A stretch of 64,000 nt of DNA, taken from assembly GCF_009687845.1 (NCBI RefSeq), contig NZ_BLAD01000044.1, positions 142,349 to 206,348 of the forward strand, written 5' to 3'. The first letter of the stretch is position 1; the number at the start of each line of letters is the position of its first letter. The notes under the pieces are model-generated. The model was given only the letters and a program-made list of their open reading frames with translations, was not told the origin of the DNA and made no database searches. Positions 54,601 through 61,735 of this stretch are shown piece by piece. The position numbers and the translations under genes are program-made. This stretch comes from Acrocarpospora corrugata (GTDB lineage: Bacteria; Actinomycetota; Actinomycetes; Streptosporangiales; Streptosporangiaceae).

Positions 54601-55959
54601 GAGACGACGCACCTCACGCACGACGGCCGCCGCCTGGCCATGATCGAGACGCGCACCCTCGGCACCGCCGGGCCGGACCAGCTGATCCGGTTCCAGTTCG
54701 GCGACCGGCTCGGCTCGGCCCGCCTCGAACTCGACGGCCAGGCCCGGGTGCTGTCCTATGAGGAGTTCACGCCGTACGGCAGCACGTCGTACCAGGCCGT
54801 GAGCGGCCAGGTCGAATCCCCGAAGCGTTACCGCTTCACCGGCAAGGAGCGCGACGAGGAGACCGGCCTGAGCTACCACGGCGCCCGCTACTACGCGCCG
54901 TGGCTCGGGCGGTGGGCGAGCTGCGATCCACGCGGCCTGGCCGACGGCACCAACCTCTACCGATACGCGCACGACAACCCGATCGGCAACACCGACCCGA
55001 CCGGCACGGAAGGCACCCCGATCCTCACGCCCAGCGGCCAGCCGACCCCGCTGACCTGGATCGACCCGGACGGCGGCGCCCCCGCGTCCAGCATCCCGGC
55101 CGCCAGCCTGTCCGGGCCCTCCAGCATCCCCTCGAAGGCCGCCAAACCCGCTCCCCCACCGCCGCCGCCTCCCCCGCCGCCACCCGCCCCCAAGAAGCCC
55201 GAGTTCGAACCGGCCGTCTCCGATCCGGAGGCGCTGCGGCGCGCGGAGGGCATGGGCCACATCGAGGTCGGCGACGTCGTCCAGTTCGGCAAGGGCCTGT
55301 GGAACGGCCCCGCCAGCTGGGTCGGCGGCCCCCAGTTCAAGACGGACGAGCACTACGGGGGCGCCGCCGAAGTCGGCAAGGAACTGGGCAAGAACCTGGT
55401 CCTGGAAGTGGCCACACTAGGCGTCGGCAAAGCCGTGGAGGTCGCCACCCCGTTTCTCCGCCGGGCCGTACGGGCGCCGGCCTTCATGTTCGTCGGCGCG
55501 GGCGGACCGGGCGCGGGCGTGGAAGCCGGGCGAGTCCTGGAGGCGGCCGAGGAGGCCGCCGCCGGGACCAAAGCCGCCACCACCGGAGGCGGCGGCGCGA
55601 AAGCGGCGGCCTCCGCGGCCAAGGACGTCGTGCCGGACGTCCCCACCGTGAACATCCTGCCGATCGACAAGATCGCGACCCGGGCCGGCGAGGCCCGCGC
55701 ACCCAAGGTCAACCTCAAGCCCGGCAGCTACCGCGGCGTCACCAAGAAGATGCGCGAGGTCGCCCAGCAGAAGGGCGAGTTCTACCATGGCCCGGGCAAA
55801 TACGACGTGGGGCACCGCTCCCCCCTGTCCCAGACCCAGGCAGGCGAAAAGGTGCGGCTGCGTCCGGAGTCGGCCAGCACCAACCGGGCCGACGGCAACG
55901 CCATCGCCAAGTCCAACGAGATGCGCCGCAAGGCCGGCCTCTACACACGCAAGCCCTGA
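48607..55959 (+). CDS. TcB-TcC fusion with RHS core and nuclease-like C-terminus
   Basis: A 2450-residue fusion of Tc subunits B and C. Residues about 15-320 are SpvB-like (LPKGGGAIRGIGETFAANPA). FG-GAP/TcB-mid blocks start near 391 (LRGEGIPGIL, MDLAGDGSPDLVV, LTDLTGDGQPDVLV). YD repeats lead to the RHS core, which ends near 2130 (YAPWLGRWASCDPRGLADGT, then NLYRYAHDNPIGNTDPTG). This is where TcC proteins self-cleave. The 316-residue variable tail has a poly-Pro linker, a hydrophobic helical part and a last ~70 residues with GKYDVGHRSPLSQTQAGEKV (His2403) and NRADGNAIAKSNEMRRKAG, suggestive of a small HNH/GH-type nuclease. The start is the GTG after GGGGGG; the frame stays open far upstream antisense to TcA, but that part is not coding. 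No immunity-like gene follows. Confidence 0.9.
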   Translation: MQPSEDIHGASRPAPSVSLPKGGGAIRGIGETFAANPATGTGAMTVPVATSPDRSGLGPELALSYDSGSGNGVFGFGWSLSLPSITRRTDRGLPTYGESDVFLLSGSEDLVPAGPDDTTVDPRYAVRRYRPRIDGLSARIERWTRLDGYVHWRSISRDNVLTVYGVDADSRIADPADPTRIFTWLISETRDDKGNAVRYGYARENGLGADLTRPSERNRGDRTANRYLKRVEYGNRRPLLTETGHRPRFTGTEDAGFMFEVLFDYGDHDLADPAILGDWSFRTDPFSAYRARFEVRTTRLCRRILTFHHVPGEGGYDGLVRSTDLAYATQSGYSFLRSVTQTGYRRDGDGYRRSSLPPLEFDYERPDGPRLVRDVDPAALESLPAGVGAAHQWVDLRGEGIPGILSEQADAWWYVRNLSPAGPLTFAPAELVASRPSPGLDGGRAQFMDLAGDGSPDLVVLDGPEPGLYEHDGDLGWQPFRPFTSRPARGLSGEDIRLTDLTGDGQPDVLVIEDDAFVWHPSMAEAGFGPALRVPQPYDEELGPRLVFTDGTQSIYLADFSGDGLTDLARIRNGEICYWPNLGYGRFGAKVTMDGVRPFDDPDQFDQRRVRLADIDGTGTTDLIYLHRDGVRLYYNRSGNGWSEPERLNGFPPVDDVASIQVTDLLGNGTACLVWSSPLPGDAARPMRYVRLTGERKPHLLIRAANNLGVETLVGYAPSTKFSQRDERDGEPWSTRLPFPVHVVEQVETLDRVSRNRFVSRYAYHHGHFDGDEREFRGFGAVDQWDTEEIGALTGAENEDPAARLPPVRTRTWFHTGGLPGSGHLPPGSLNPPPLPGGLTADEEREAHRALKGSMLRQEVYAVDGGPRQEHPYQVTETSYAVRVEQRRGPNPHAVFSTHPAETVERQHERDPGDPRVRHSITLDVDAFGNVLQSVTIGYGRRGPQVREEQRTPLITYTENTLTGPVLSPDDHRTPLPAQTRVFELTGYPLTGPLYLPGDFAGPDPASGRPLAVFEAEVGYHETAAGSRRRRPIEWTRVRYRADDLSALLPLGDLEPRALPGETYTLTLTTGLLDQVFRRDGVALLPDPGGVLRTGGYLSSHDAGFPADQDGLWWVPSGRVFLSPDDGDTAAQEFSHAKDHFFLPCRTRDPFQNASFIRYDEHDLLIAETRDAAGNRVTVGERDPARPGNDYRVLQPSLITDPNGNRTQVAFDCLGMVVATAVRGKPGQDVGDTLDGLEPDLTDAEIAAFLDAPPADPAALLGRATTRLVYDVFAHRRTPGQPAAVCTLARETHDADLPAGTPTRVQLSLSYSDGLGRNVQNKRRAGAGRWVVSGWTVHNNKGLPVRTFEPFFSATHRFESGVRAGVSPVVFYDPLGRVVATLHPDRSYQKSVFDPWRHVTWDANDTVLDDPRTDPDISGYVAGFFAGLPDGWRTWHGERENGDLGPEERSAAAKAAAHARTPAAAHVDVLGRPVQNVADNGPDPDHPDRHLLLTTTTQLDIEGNQRAVLDAAGRVVMRYRHDLMGHRIHQHGMDRGARWLLSDVLGQPLRAWDQRGHVFRTEYDLLRRPLRTFVSGPDGERLVERLVYGERHPEAVERNLRGVAYLRLDQAGALTTEEHDFKGNPLRTTRRLTNGTRYRETVGWPDLPDENLEAALAPFLETAGYTSTTSYDALDRPLARSTPHTPSMAATVVRTAYDEAGLVARLDADLRGVPTPFVTAVDYDALGRRVRIDYGNGATTSYTYDPRTFRLTRMLTTRTGFPADANPVQDLGYTYDPAGNLVHQRDDAQQRIFFAGRLVEPAADFTYDAIYRLIEATGREHLGQNQAPIPHSPGDAPRLRLPHPGDGAAMGRYTERYGYDAAGNILTMRHTGSSGWTRRYDYAEPSSLDGSPSDRLTSTVTGQDDAATPERYAYDAHGNATRMPHLRGPDANLFWDHFDQLVRSDLEGGGAVHYVYDADGERVRKVWEKPSGLVEERLYLGDFEIYRRTQNGAAAFERETTHLTHDGRRLAMIETRTLGTAGPDQLIRFQFGDRLGSARLELDGQARVLSYEEFTPYGSTSYQAVSGQVESPKRYRFTGKERDEETGLSYHGARYYAPWLGRWASCDPRGLADGTNLYRYAHDNPIGNTDPTGTEGTPILTPSGQPTPLTWIDPDGGAPASSIPAASLSGPSSIPSKAAKPAPPPPPPPPPPPAPKKPEFEPAVSDPEALRRAEGMGHIEVGDVVQFGKGLWNGPASWVGGPQFKTDEHYGGAAEVGKELGKNLVLEVATLGVGKAVEVATPFLRRAVRAPAFMFVGAGGPGAGVEAGRVLEAAEEAAAGTKAATTGGGGAKAAASAAKDVVPDVPTVNILPIDKIATRAGEARAPKVNLKPGSYRGVTKKMREVAQQKGEFYHGPGKYDVGHRSPLSQTQAGEKVRLRPESASTNRADGNAIAKSNEMRRKAGLYTRKP

Positions 55960-55962
55960 TCG

Positions 55963-56760
55963 CTATCTGGGCCGGTTCTGCCGACCAGGCTCGGGTACGC
56001 GGGTTTCGGCGTCAGGCGCGGCGCCTTGGCCGGGGAGGAACTCCGGGATCCAGGAGTGCCTGTCGGTGAAACCCCAGGTGGTGAACTCGACGCAGCGGCG
56101 GGCCCGCGCGCAGGCGTCGAAGGCGCCCTGGTAGATCGCCGCCTGAGCCGCCAGCTTGCGCGAAGTCGCCGGGAGCACCATCCGCACGTCGAGCTCGGTG
56201 ATCGCGACGTCGAACCCGGAGTCGGAGAAGCGCCGCAGTGCGCCGGCCAGCTCGGCGGGCAGGCCCAGCTCCACGCTGAGGTGCGCCTGCACGCCGACGC
56301 CGTGAACCGGGACGCCGGTCCGGCGCAGCCGCGTCACCAGGTCCAGCGCGCCCGCGCGCTTGGCCGCCGAGGTCTCCAGGTCGTACTCGTTGAGGTAGAG
56401 CCTGGCCTTGGGGTCGGCCTGGTGCGCCCAGCGGAACGCGTCCGCGATGTATCCGGGGCCCAGCCGGCGCGGCCAGAAGGTGTCGGCGAGGGTGCCGTCC
56501 TCGGCCAGCACCTCGTTCACCACGTCCCAGGACGCCACTTTGCCGCGGTATCGGGTCACCTGGACGGTCACGTGCTCCCGCAGGATCGCCCGGAGCTGGC
56601 TGCGGTGAAGCCGCCACCGGTGACCCACGCGGGGATGCCCTCCCCCCACACCAGCGTGTGGCCGCGGACCGCCTGCCCGGCACGACGCGCGGTCGCGACG
56701 ATCAGATCCGCCCCCGACCAGTCGGGCACACCCCTGGTGGCCTCAACGACAACTTGCACC
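55963..56760 (-). pseudogene. GH10 endo-xylanase relic, truncated and frameshifted
   Basis: Two minus-strand frames rebuild most of a GH10 barrel. The upstream frame gives VVVEATRGVPDWSGADLIV and GQAVRGHTLVWGEGIPAWVT. After a shift near 56600 the other gives LRAILREHVTVQVTRYRGK, the acid/base Glu in SWDVVNEVL and the nucleophile Glu in VAITELDVRM. It ends with the xylanase-typical WGFTDRHSWIPEF. The signal peptide and first ~60 residues are missing; the join to unrelated sequence lies near 56760. Its stop is 3 bp from the convergent TcB-TcC stop. Confidence 0.8.
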
Positions 56761-56764
56761 AGCC

Positions 56765-56917
56765 CTTACTGGCCGTGCGCAGCACGTCGATCTTGCCGAA
56801 GTGGCCGGGGGTGAGGTCGGTGCCGGGCGGCGGGTACTTGGAGATCAGGCCGACCACCTTGCCGAGTTCGGGATTGACGAGCGAGTCGCCAAACCAGGTG
56901 GTGGACCCCTTTCTCAC
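56765..56917 (-). pseudogene. Short coding fragment abutting the xylanase relic
   Basis: About 50 residues with strong codon bias (FGDSLVNPELGKVVGLISKY, then TDLTPGHFGKIDVLRTA), starting at a GTG that overlaps the stop of the upstream gene. Bias collapses at about 56765, where xylanase-like sequence begins in another frame. It seems to be the 5' remnant of a gene I do not recognise. Confidence 0.45.
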
Positions 56918-57540
56918 TGCCAGACAGTGACTTCCGCTTTAACTTGGTTGGAGGTGCTGCTGGTGATCTTCAGCAGTGCGTACCGGTCGGCCGAGGTGAC
57001 GACGCAGATGGCCCGGCCACCGCTGATCCGCTCGTTGCTGGCGAAGAGTTCATCCGCGCGGTGGTATTTGGCTTTGGTGCAGTCCGTGTATCCGGGTGCG
57101 TCTGACTCGCCGAGCACCGCGACCCGTTTTCCGTCATTTCGCGGGCCGAGGATGTGGCCACCATTGCCCGAGAAGTAACCGAGGTCCTGGATTTCGTACC
57201 AATTGCCGTCGGTCGGCTTCCAATTCGACGCCAGGGAATCCAGGTCGTAGCCCAAGCCCGCCTTCATGGCGATGTCCCCCGATCGCCTGACGGGCGGCCC
57301 GGTGGGCGACGGGGACGGCTTGGGAGCCGGGGTCGGGGAACCGGTCGTCGGCGTGGCCGGTGCCGACGTGGTGGGCGCGGGGACGGGCGACGGCACTTCG
57401 TCCGAGCCCTTGAAAAGGGTTGCCCCGACCACCGTGAGCAGGCCCACCACGACGGAGGCGACGGCGCCGATGACGGCGACCGTCACCGCGCTCCGGTCCG
57501 AGTTCCTGCCTGGCCTCAGCTCGTCTGTTTCGTAGGACAT
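56914..57540 (-). CDS. Membrane-anchored protein with Pro/Thr-rich stalk
   Basis: A 208-residue protein with a short cytoplasmic N-terminus, one transmembrane helix (VTVAVIGAVASVVVGLLTVV, residues about 19-41), and a Pro/Thr/Ser stalk (SPVPAPTTSAPATPTTGSP). The extracellular domain of ~120 residues (YDLDSLASNWKPTDGNWYEI, then GGRAICVVTSADRYALLKI) contains two Cys that could pair. It resembles the exported domains of many actinobacterial membrane proteins, but I do not recognise the family. The next gene fragment overlaps its stop. Confidence 0.75.
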   Translation of the reverse strand: MSYETDELRPGRNSDRSAVTVAVIGAVASVVVGLLTVVGATLFKGSDEVPSPVPAPTTSAPATPTTGSPTPAPKPSPSPTGPPVRRSGDIAMKAGLGYDLDSLASNWKPTDGNWYEIQDLGYFSGNGGHILGPRNDGKRVAVLGESDAPGYTDCTKAKYHRADELFASNERISGGRAICVVTSADRYALLKITSSTSNQVKAEVTVWQ

Positions 57541-57626
57541 CAGGGACCTCCCTCGCCGTTACTCCCAACGGTCAGAGAAGCACCCGCGGCGGGGAGGCAA
57601 GCCATCGTTTGATGGCATTGCGGGGA

Positions 57627-59228
57627 TCAGCCCGGAACTCGGGCCCGGAACATCACCGCCCGGCCGTTCGCGGTGAATTTCGCCTGGGCGAAGTCGTCCC
57701 GGGCGGTCAGGGGGAACGTGGCCGTGAGGGACTCCCCGGGCGCCAGTTCGTCCGCCTGCGCGCCGGAGCCTTCGCTCAGGCCGCCGGGGAGGCTCAGCCG
57801 TACCTTCCGCCACGGGGTCGCCGAGCCGTTGACCAGGGTCGCCGCCAGTTCGCCCGCCTCCTCCCGGACCCGCAGGCCGTACGGCACCCGCGGATCGGGG
57901 CCGATCGACCGGTCCAGGAGTTCGGTGAGTTCGGTGACGAGCTGTGGATGGTTCGCGGCGACGTTGTGGCGTTCGCCGCGGTCGCCGCGCAGGTCGTACA
58001 GCTCGATGCGGCCTTCTGGGCCGGCGCCGGCGATGTGCGGGGCGAAGCGGAGCAGCTTCCAGTGGCCGCGCCTGATCGCCTGCATCTTGCGCGGCCGGTT
58101 CCACAGCAGGAACTCATGACCGGAGTAGCGGGAGCCGGTCAGCAGGGGGCGGAACGACTTCCCGTCCAGGTTGGCCGGAACGGGGATCCGGGCGAAGTCG
58201 GCGAGCGTCGGCAGAACGTCCCACAGCGCCACCGGCTCGTGCACGACCTTCGCGGCGAGAGACGGCGACCAGGCGATCATGGGGACCCGGATGCCGCCGT
58301 CGTAGAGCTGGCGCTTGACCCCGCGGAACGGCCCGTTCGAGTCGAAGATCGCCGGGTCGACGCCCTTCTCGTGGTGCGGCCCGTTGTCGGCGGTGAACAG
58401 CAGCACCGTCGAGTCCGCCACGCCGGCGTCGCGGAGCGCCTGGACGATGTCGCCGACATGCGAGTCCAGCCGGGTCACCTGGGCGGCGTGGCGGCGGTTG
58501 GGGCGGGTCCACGGCTCGTGCGCGTACCGGCCGCTGTCGCCCGGGATCTCGCTCGGGGAGTGCGGCAGGTTGGTGGCGAAGTGCAGCAGGAAAGGCTGCC
58601 CGGCGGCCTCCTTGATGAACGAGACGGCCCGGTCGCGGAGCAGATCGGGCGCGTACGTCCGGCCGTCGACGGCGACCTTGTCCCCGTTGTGCCACAGGTA
58701 GGACGGCCAGTACTGATGGGCGTGGCTGTGGGTGATGTAACCGAAGAACTCGTCGTATCCCCGGACGTTGGGGTGGGAGTCCTGGCCCGGAGCCTCGGGG
58801 CCGAATCCCCACTTGCCCAGCAGGGCCGTCCGGTAGCCGGCCAGCCTGACCAGCTCCGCGAAAGTGAGGTCGGCGGCGCCGAGGGAGCGCTGCGGCCCGC
58901 CCTCCGGGTTCTCGCGCACGGTGCCGTGCCCGGTGTGCAGGCCGGTCAGCAGCGCGCAGCGGGACGGCGCGCACAGCGAGGAACCGGCGTACGCGCTGGT
59001 GAACCGGACGCCCTCGGCCGCCAGGCGGTCGAGGTGGGGGGTCACGATCTTGCGCTGCCCGTAACAGCCGATCTCACCCCAGCCCATGTCGTCGGCGAGG
59101 ACGATGACGAAGTTGAGCGGGGTGCGGGCACGCGCCGCCGCCGTCCCGGCCGAGCTCGCGGAGGCGAGCCCGGCCGCGAGCACGCCTCCCGTGCCCGCTA
59201 GGAATCCACGTCTGGTGGTGGGCAGCAT
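57627..59228 (-). CDS. Tat-exported arylsulfatase-type sulfatase
   Basis: A 533-residue sulfatase. The Tat signal is TTRRGFLAGTGGVLAAGL, with the twin Arg near residue 5. NFVIVLADDMGWGEIGCYG supplies the metal-binding Asp pair. The formylglycine site is Cys86 in SSLCAPSRCALLTG (C-x-P-S-R, aerobic FGE type), and LLFTADNGPHHEKG gives further metal ligands. A C-terminal beta domain is typical of arylsulfatase A-like enzymes. I start at MLPTTRRGF because it places the Tat motif at the N-terminus. It lies 37 bp after a sulfotransferase gene on the same strand and is probably co-transcribed. Activation needs a formylglycine-generating enzyme not seen here. Confidence 0.92.
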   Translation of the reverse strand: MLPTTRRGFLAGTGGVLAAGLASASSAGTAAARARTPLNFVIVLADDMGWGEIGCYGQRKIVTPHLDRLAAEGVRFTSAYAGSSLCAPSRCALLTGLHTGHGTVRENPEGGPQRSLGAADLTFAELVRLAGYRTALLGKWGFGPEAPGQDSHPNVRGYDEFFGYITHSHAHQYWPSYLWHNGDKVAVDGRTYAPDLLRDRAVSFIKEAAGQPFLLHFATNLPHSPSEIPGDSGRYAHEPWTRPNRRHAAQVTRLDSHVGDIVQALRDAGVADSTVLLFTADNGPHHEKGVDPAIFDSNGPFRGVKRQLYDGGIRVPMIAWSPSLAAKVVHEPVALWDVLPTLADFARIPVPANLDGKSFRPLLTGSRYSGHEFLLWNRPRKMQAIRRGHWKLLRFAPHIAGAGPEGRIELYDLRGDRGERHNVAANHPQLVTELTELLDRSIGPDPRVPYGLRVREEAGELAATLVNGSATPWRKVRLSLPGGLSEGSGAQADELAPGESLTATFPLTARDDFAQAKFTANGRAVMFRARVPG

Positions 59229-59265
59229 TGATCCTTGTTTCTGGTGGTGGGGCTGGTTCACGGCG

Positions 59266-60144
59266 TTACAGGTAGTTCCATGTGCGGCACATGTCGTGCA
59301 GGATCTCGGGGACGTCTTCGGCGGCCGGAAGGGGCCTGCCGTGCTGGACCGTACCGGATCTGATCTTCTCCCGCCAGTCGCCGATGCCCTTGACGAACTC
59401 CTCGCCGCGGTCGCCGTACTGGAGCATGCCCGGCTCCCATCCGGCCCCCAGGAATTCGCAGATCCGCCCGAGCTCGGTGGCCGGGCTCTCGGTGAGGCTC
59501 TCGTAGCGGACCGTGAGGCCGGGCAGCCGCTGCCGCGCCTCCTCCAGGTAGGTCATGTAGTTGAGCGTGTGCCGGAGCGCCTCCTCCATGGGACGCCGCT
59601 CCGGATCGGCCTCGTGCCAGGACTGCGCGATCGACATCGGGTGCCTGATCAGGAAGATGATGCGGGCGTCCGGCCAGCAGGTCAGGATGCGCTTCCAGGC
59701 GAAGACGTTGCTCGGGGTCTTCTCGACCAGGATCTTCTTCCCGCTTTTGACCAGTTCGCGGTGGAGCATGCGGTCCCAGAGGATGTGCTCGATGTCGCTC
59801 TGGCTGTGGCCGAGCGCGTCCATCGCCTGCCGCAGCGGCTCGGTCGGCAGGTCGACCGCGAGACGGCGGATGTGCAGCTCGTGCGGGGCGTGGATCTGGG
59901 AATGGCAGTTCAGCATCACCCGCAGCAACGTCGACCCGGAGCGTACGGACGAGAGCACGAACACCGGTTCGCTCAGCAGCCGGTCGACGGCGGGATCGGC
60001 GGGCGGCCGCACGACGTCGCCGGGGGCCCGCGTGGACACGACCGGCGGAGCGACGGGGGGCGGCGGCGGGATCAGCACCGACCGCTTGATCGTGTACCCG
60101 GTCAAATCCTTCAAGGTCGAGTTGACCTTGTGCTTCCAGTTCAT
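59266..60144 (-). CDS. Sulfotransferase family protein
   Basis: A 292-residue PAPS-dependent sulfotransferase. The 5'-phosphosulfate loop is PVFVLSSVRSGSTLLRVML (about residues 60-78). The 3'-phosphate region is ARIIFLIRHPMSIAQSWHE (about 158-176), and a conserved TVRYESLTESP follows. The first ~55 residues are basic and then Pro-rich (VLIPPPPPVAPPVV); no clear signal peptide. The acceptor may be a lipid, glycan or metabolite. Pairing with a sulfatase gene downstream suggests both act on sulfate esters, perhaps of the cell surface or a secreted compound. Confidence 0.9.
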   Translation of the reverse strand: MNWKHKVNSTLKDLTGYTIKRSVLIPPPPPVAPPVVSTRAPGDVVRPPADPAVDRLLSEPVFVLSSVRSGSTLLRVMLNCHSQIHAPHELHIRRLAVDLPTEPLRQAMDALGHSQSDIEHILWDRMLHRELVKSGKKILVEKTPSNVFAWKRILTCWPDARIIFLIRHPMSIAQSWHEADPERRPMEEALRHTLNYMTYLEEARQRLPGLTVRYESLTESPATELGRICEFLGAGWEPGMLQYGDRGEEFVKGIGDWREKIRSGTVQHGRPLPAAEDVPEILHDMCRTWNYL

Positions 60145-60247
60145 GGTCAGCGAAGGTAGAGGTGCTCTCTTACGTGAGGGTGAACAACACCTGGGAGAGC
60201 CCTGAGATCATGTGACGAAGGTGGCCGCCACTCTTAGGATCACGGTG

Positions 60248-60655
60248 GTGCGCATCGAGCTGGTTACCATCATCGTTCCGGAATACGACCAGGCGATCTC
60301 GTTCTTCGTCGACGTCCTGGGATTCGAGCTGGTGGAGGACTCGCCCTCGCTGACCAACGATGGCCGTCCCAAACGGTGGGTCGTCGTTCGTCCTCCTGAG
60401 GGCGGGACAGGCGTTCTGCTGGCTCAGGCGGACGGTGAGCGCCAGGTGGAGGCCCTCGGGGATCAGGTCGCCGGTCGGGTCGGATTCTTTCTGCGGGTGG
60501 GCGATTTCGATGACGCCTACGAGCGAATGCGGGCCGCAGGGGTCCAGTTCGTCACCTCACCACGGGCGGAACCCTACGGGAATGTGGTCGTGTTTCTCGA
60601 CGTCGCCGGTAATCGGTGGGACCTGCTCGGCCCGTCCCAGAAGCAGGGCGATTAA
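60248..60655 (+). CDS. VOC (glyoxalase/bleomycin-resistance fold) protein
   Basis: A 135-residue protein with two beta-alpha-beta-beta-beta modules. The first opens RIELVTIIVPEYDQAISFFV, the second GRVGFFLRVGDFDDAYERMR, ending in NVVVFLDVAGNRWDLLGP. A metal-ligand Glu is not obvious at the last strand (DVAGNRW in place of the common D-P-x-G-N-x-x-E/L). The start is the GTG at 60248; a longer reading from 60212 would add 12 unconserved residues. It could be a detoxification or resistance protein; substrate unknown. Confidence 0.85.
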   Translation: MRIELVTIIVPEYDQAISFFVDVLGFELVEDSPSLTNDGRPKRWVVVRPPEGGTGVLLAQADGERQVEALGDQVAGRVGFFLRVGDFDDAYERMRAAGVQFVTSPRAEPYGNVVVFLDVAGNRWDLLGPSQKQGD

Positions 60656-60773
60656 CTGGTGACCGCGAATCCTGTCCCTGCGGCGGGGAGCCCGATCGCG
60701 ACGGCGTTGATGGTGGGCCTCAGCTTCAAGCTCAGCCGGCGATGCGAGCGATGGCTGACCGAGCTCCGACGGC

Positions 60774-61660
60774 TCAGTGTGGCTCCAGGCCAAGACAGGC
60801 CCCGGTCTCGTGCACCTGGTCGGGCGGCGGGGAGTCGATGAGCACATCGCTGCCCCAGTCGGTGAATTCGACCTCGGTCACAATGGTCCCGGGCTGGCCG
60901 TCCTGGGCCATGGGATCGGTCGAGGTGAGGCGCACTCGACGGGGAAGCCGGTCCGGTCCGACCCACAACTGCCAGGAGATCTGTATCGAGCCGAACTGCT
61001 CGCGCAGCCGCTTGGCCATACGGGATCGCCGTATGGAATCTCGATGCCGAATTCCGCCTGCGAGCCGCTCCCGGCGTGCACGACGGTGACGACTCCGTCG
61101 ATGACCTCCCCCGGAGAGGGAGCCGGGGCCGCCAGCTTTCGCAGCACCTCGGGTGAGACGAGGCCGCGTACGCTGAGCGAGTCGATAGCGCGCAACAATT
61201 GCTCACACTCGGAGTTGCGGCTGTGAAGCCAGGACTTGCCCGCGGGGACATCCTGCCGATCAGCCCGGTACCTGTAGGTGCCGGAGCCTGCGATCGAGAT
61301 CGTCCGGGTCGTCATGGAGGACAGGTCGGTCGGGAAAATGCCTTTCAGCTCATCGGGGACGTTGGTTTGGTAGTGGGTCGCGGTCAGGTCGGAGGCGGTC
61401 GCGCCGAGCGCTCCAGTGGTACGGCTCTCGTTGTATTCGCCGATGTCGACCGGCACGATGTAGTCGTCCTCCGCTGGAGGGGTGAACACGCTCTCCCCGT
61501 AATCCAGGCGGACGAGCCTGGCGACCTTCACACCGGTTGAGCCCGTCATCCGCTGAGTCACCGCCTCGGCGGGCGTTCGCGCCGTGACCGCATCGCCGCC
61601 TCCGCAGCCGGCCGTCAGGGCGAGCATCAGGACGATCGTTGCGATCCTCGGCAAAGCCAC
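60774..61660 (-). pseudogene. Lipoprotein gene with a frameshift near its 3' third
   Basis: The ATG at 61660 opens a lipoprotein signal (IATIVLMLALTAGCGGG, lipobox LTAGC). The mature part (VKVARLVRLDYGESVFTP, then GSGTYRYRADRQD) follows the pattern of LppX/LprG-like or LolA-like actinobacterial lipoproteins. At about 61020-61035 the family-like sequence moves to another frame: LREQFGSIQISWQLWVGPD, then VRLTSTDPMAQDG, ending at 60774. The original frame instead runs on to 60878 with meaningless sequence. The shift lies at a 7-bp inverted repeat (CCATACG/CGTATGG). It is either a broken gene or an assembly error. Confidence 0.7.
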
Positions 61661-61735
61661 CCGGTGATCATAGGGCTGCGGCCGACGAACTTTCCGGCGT
61701 CCCTGAAGTACCTAGCGGTCTCCTTACGGCGCCAG

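Noticed and set aside
50518..55353. 1611-codon minus-strand reading antisense to TcB-TcC
   Set aside because: Val/Arg/Gly/Asp pattern of a mirrored high-GC gene and no domains.
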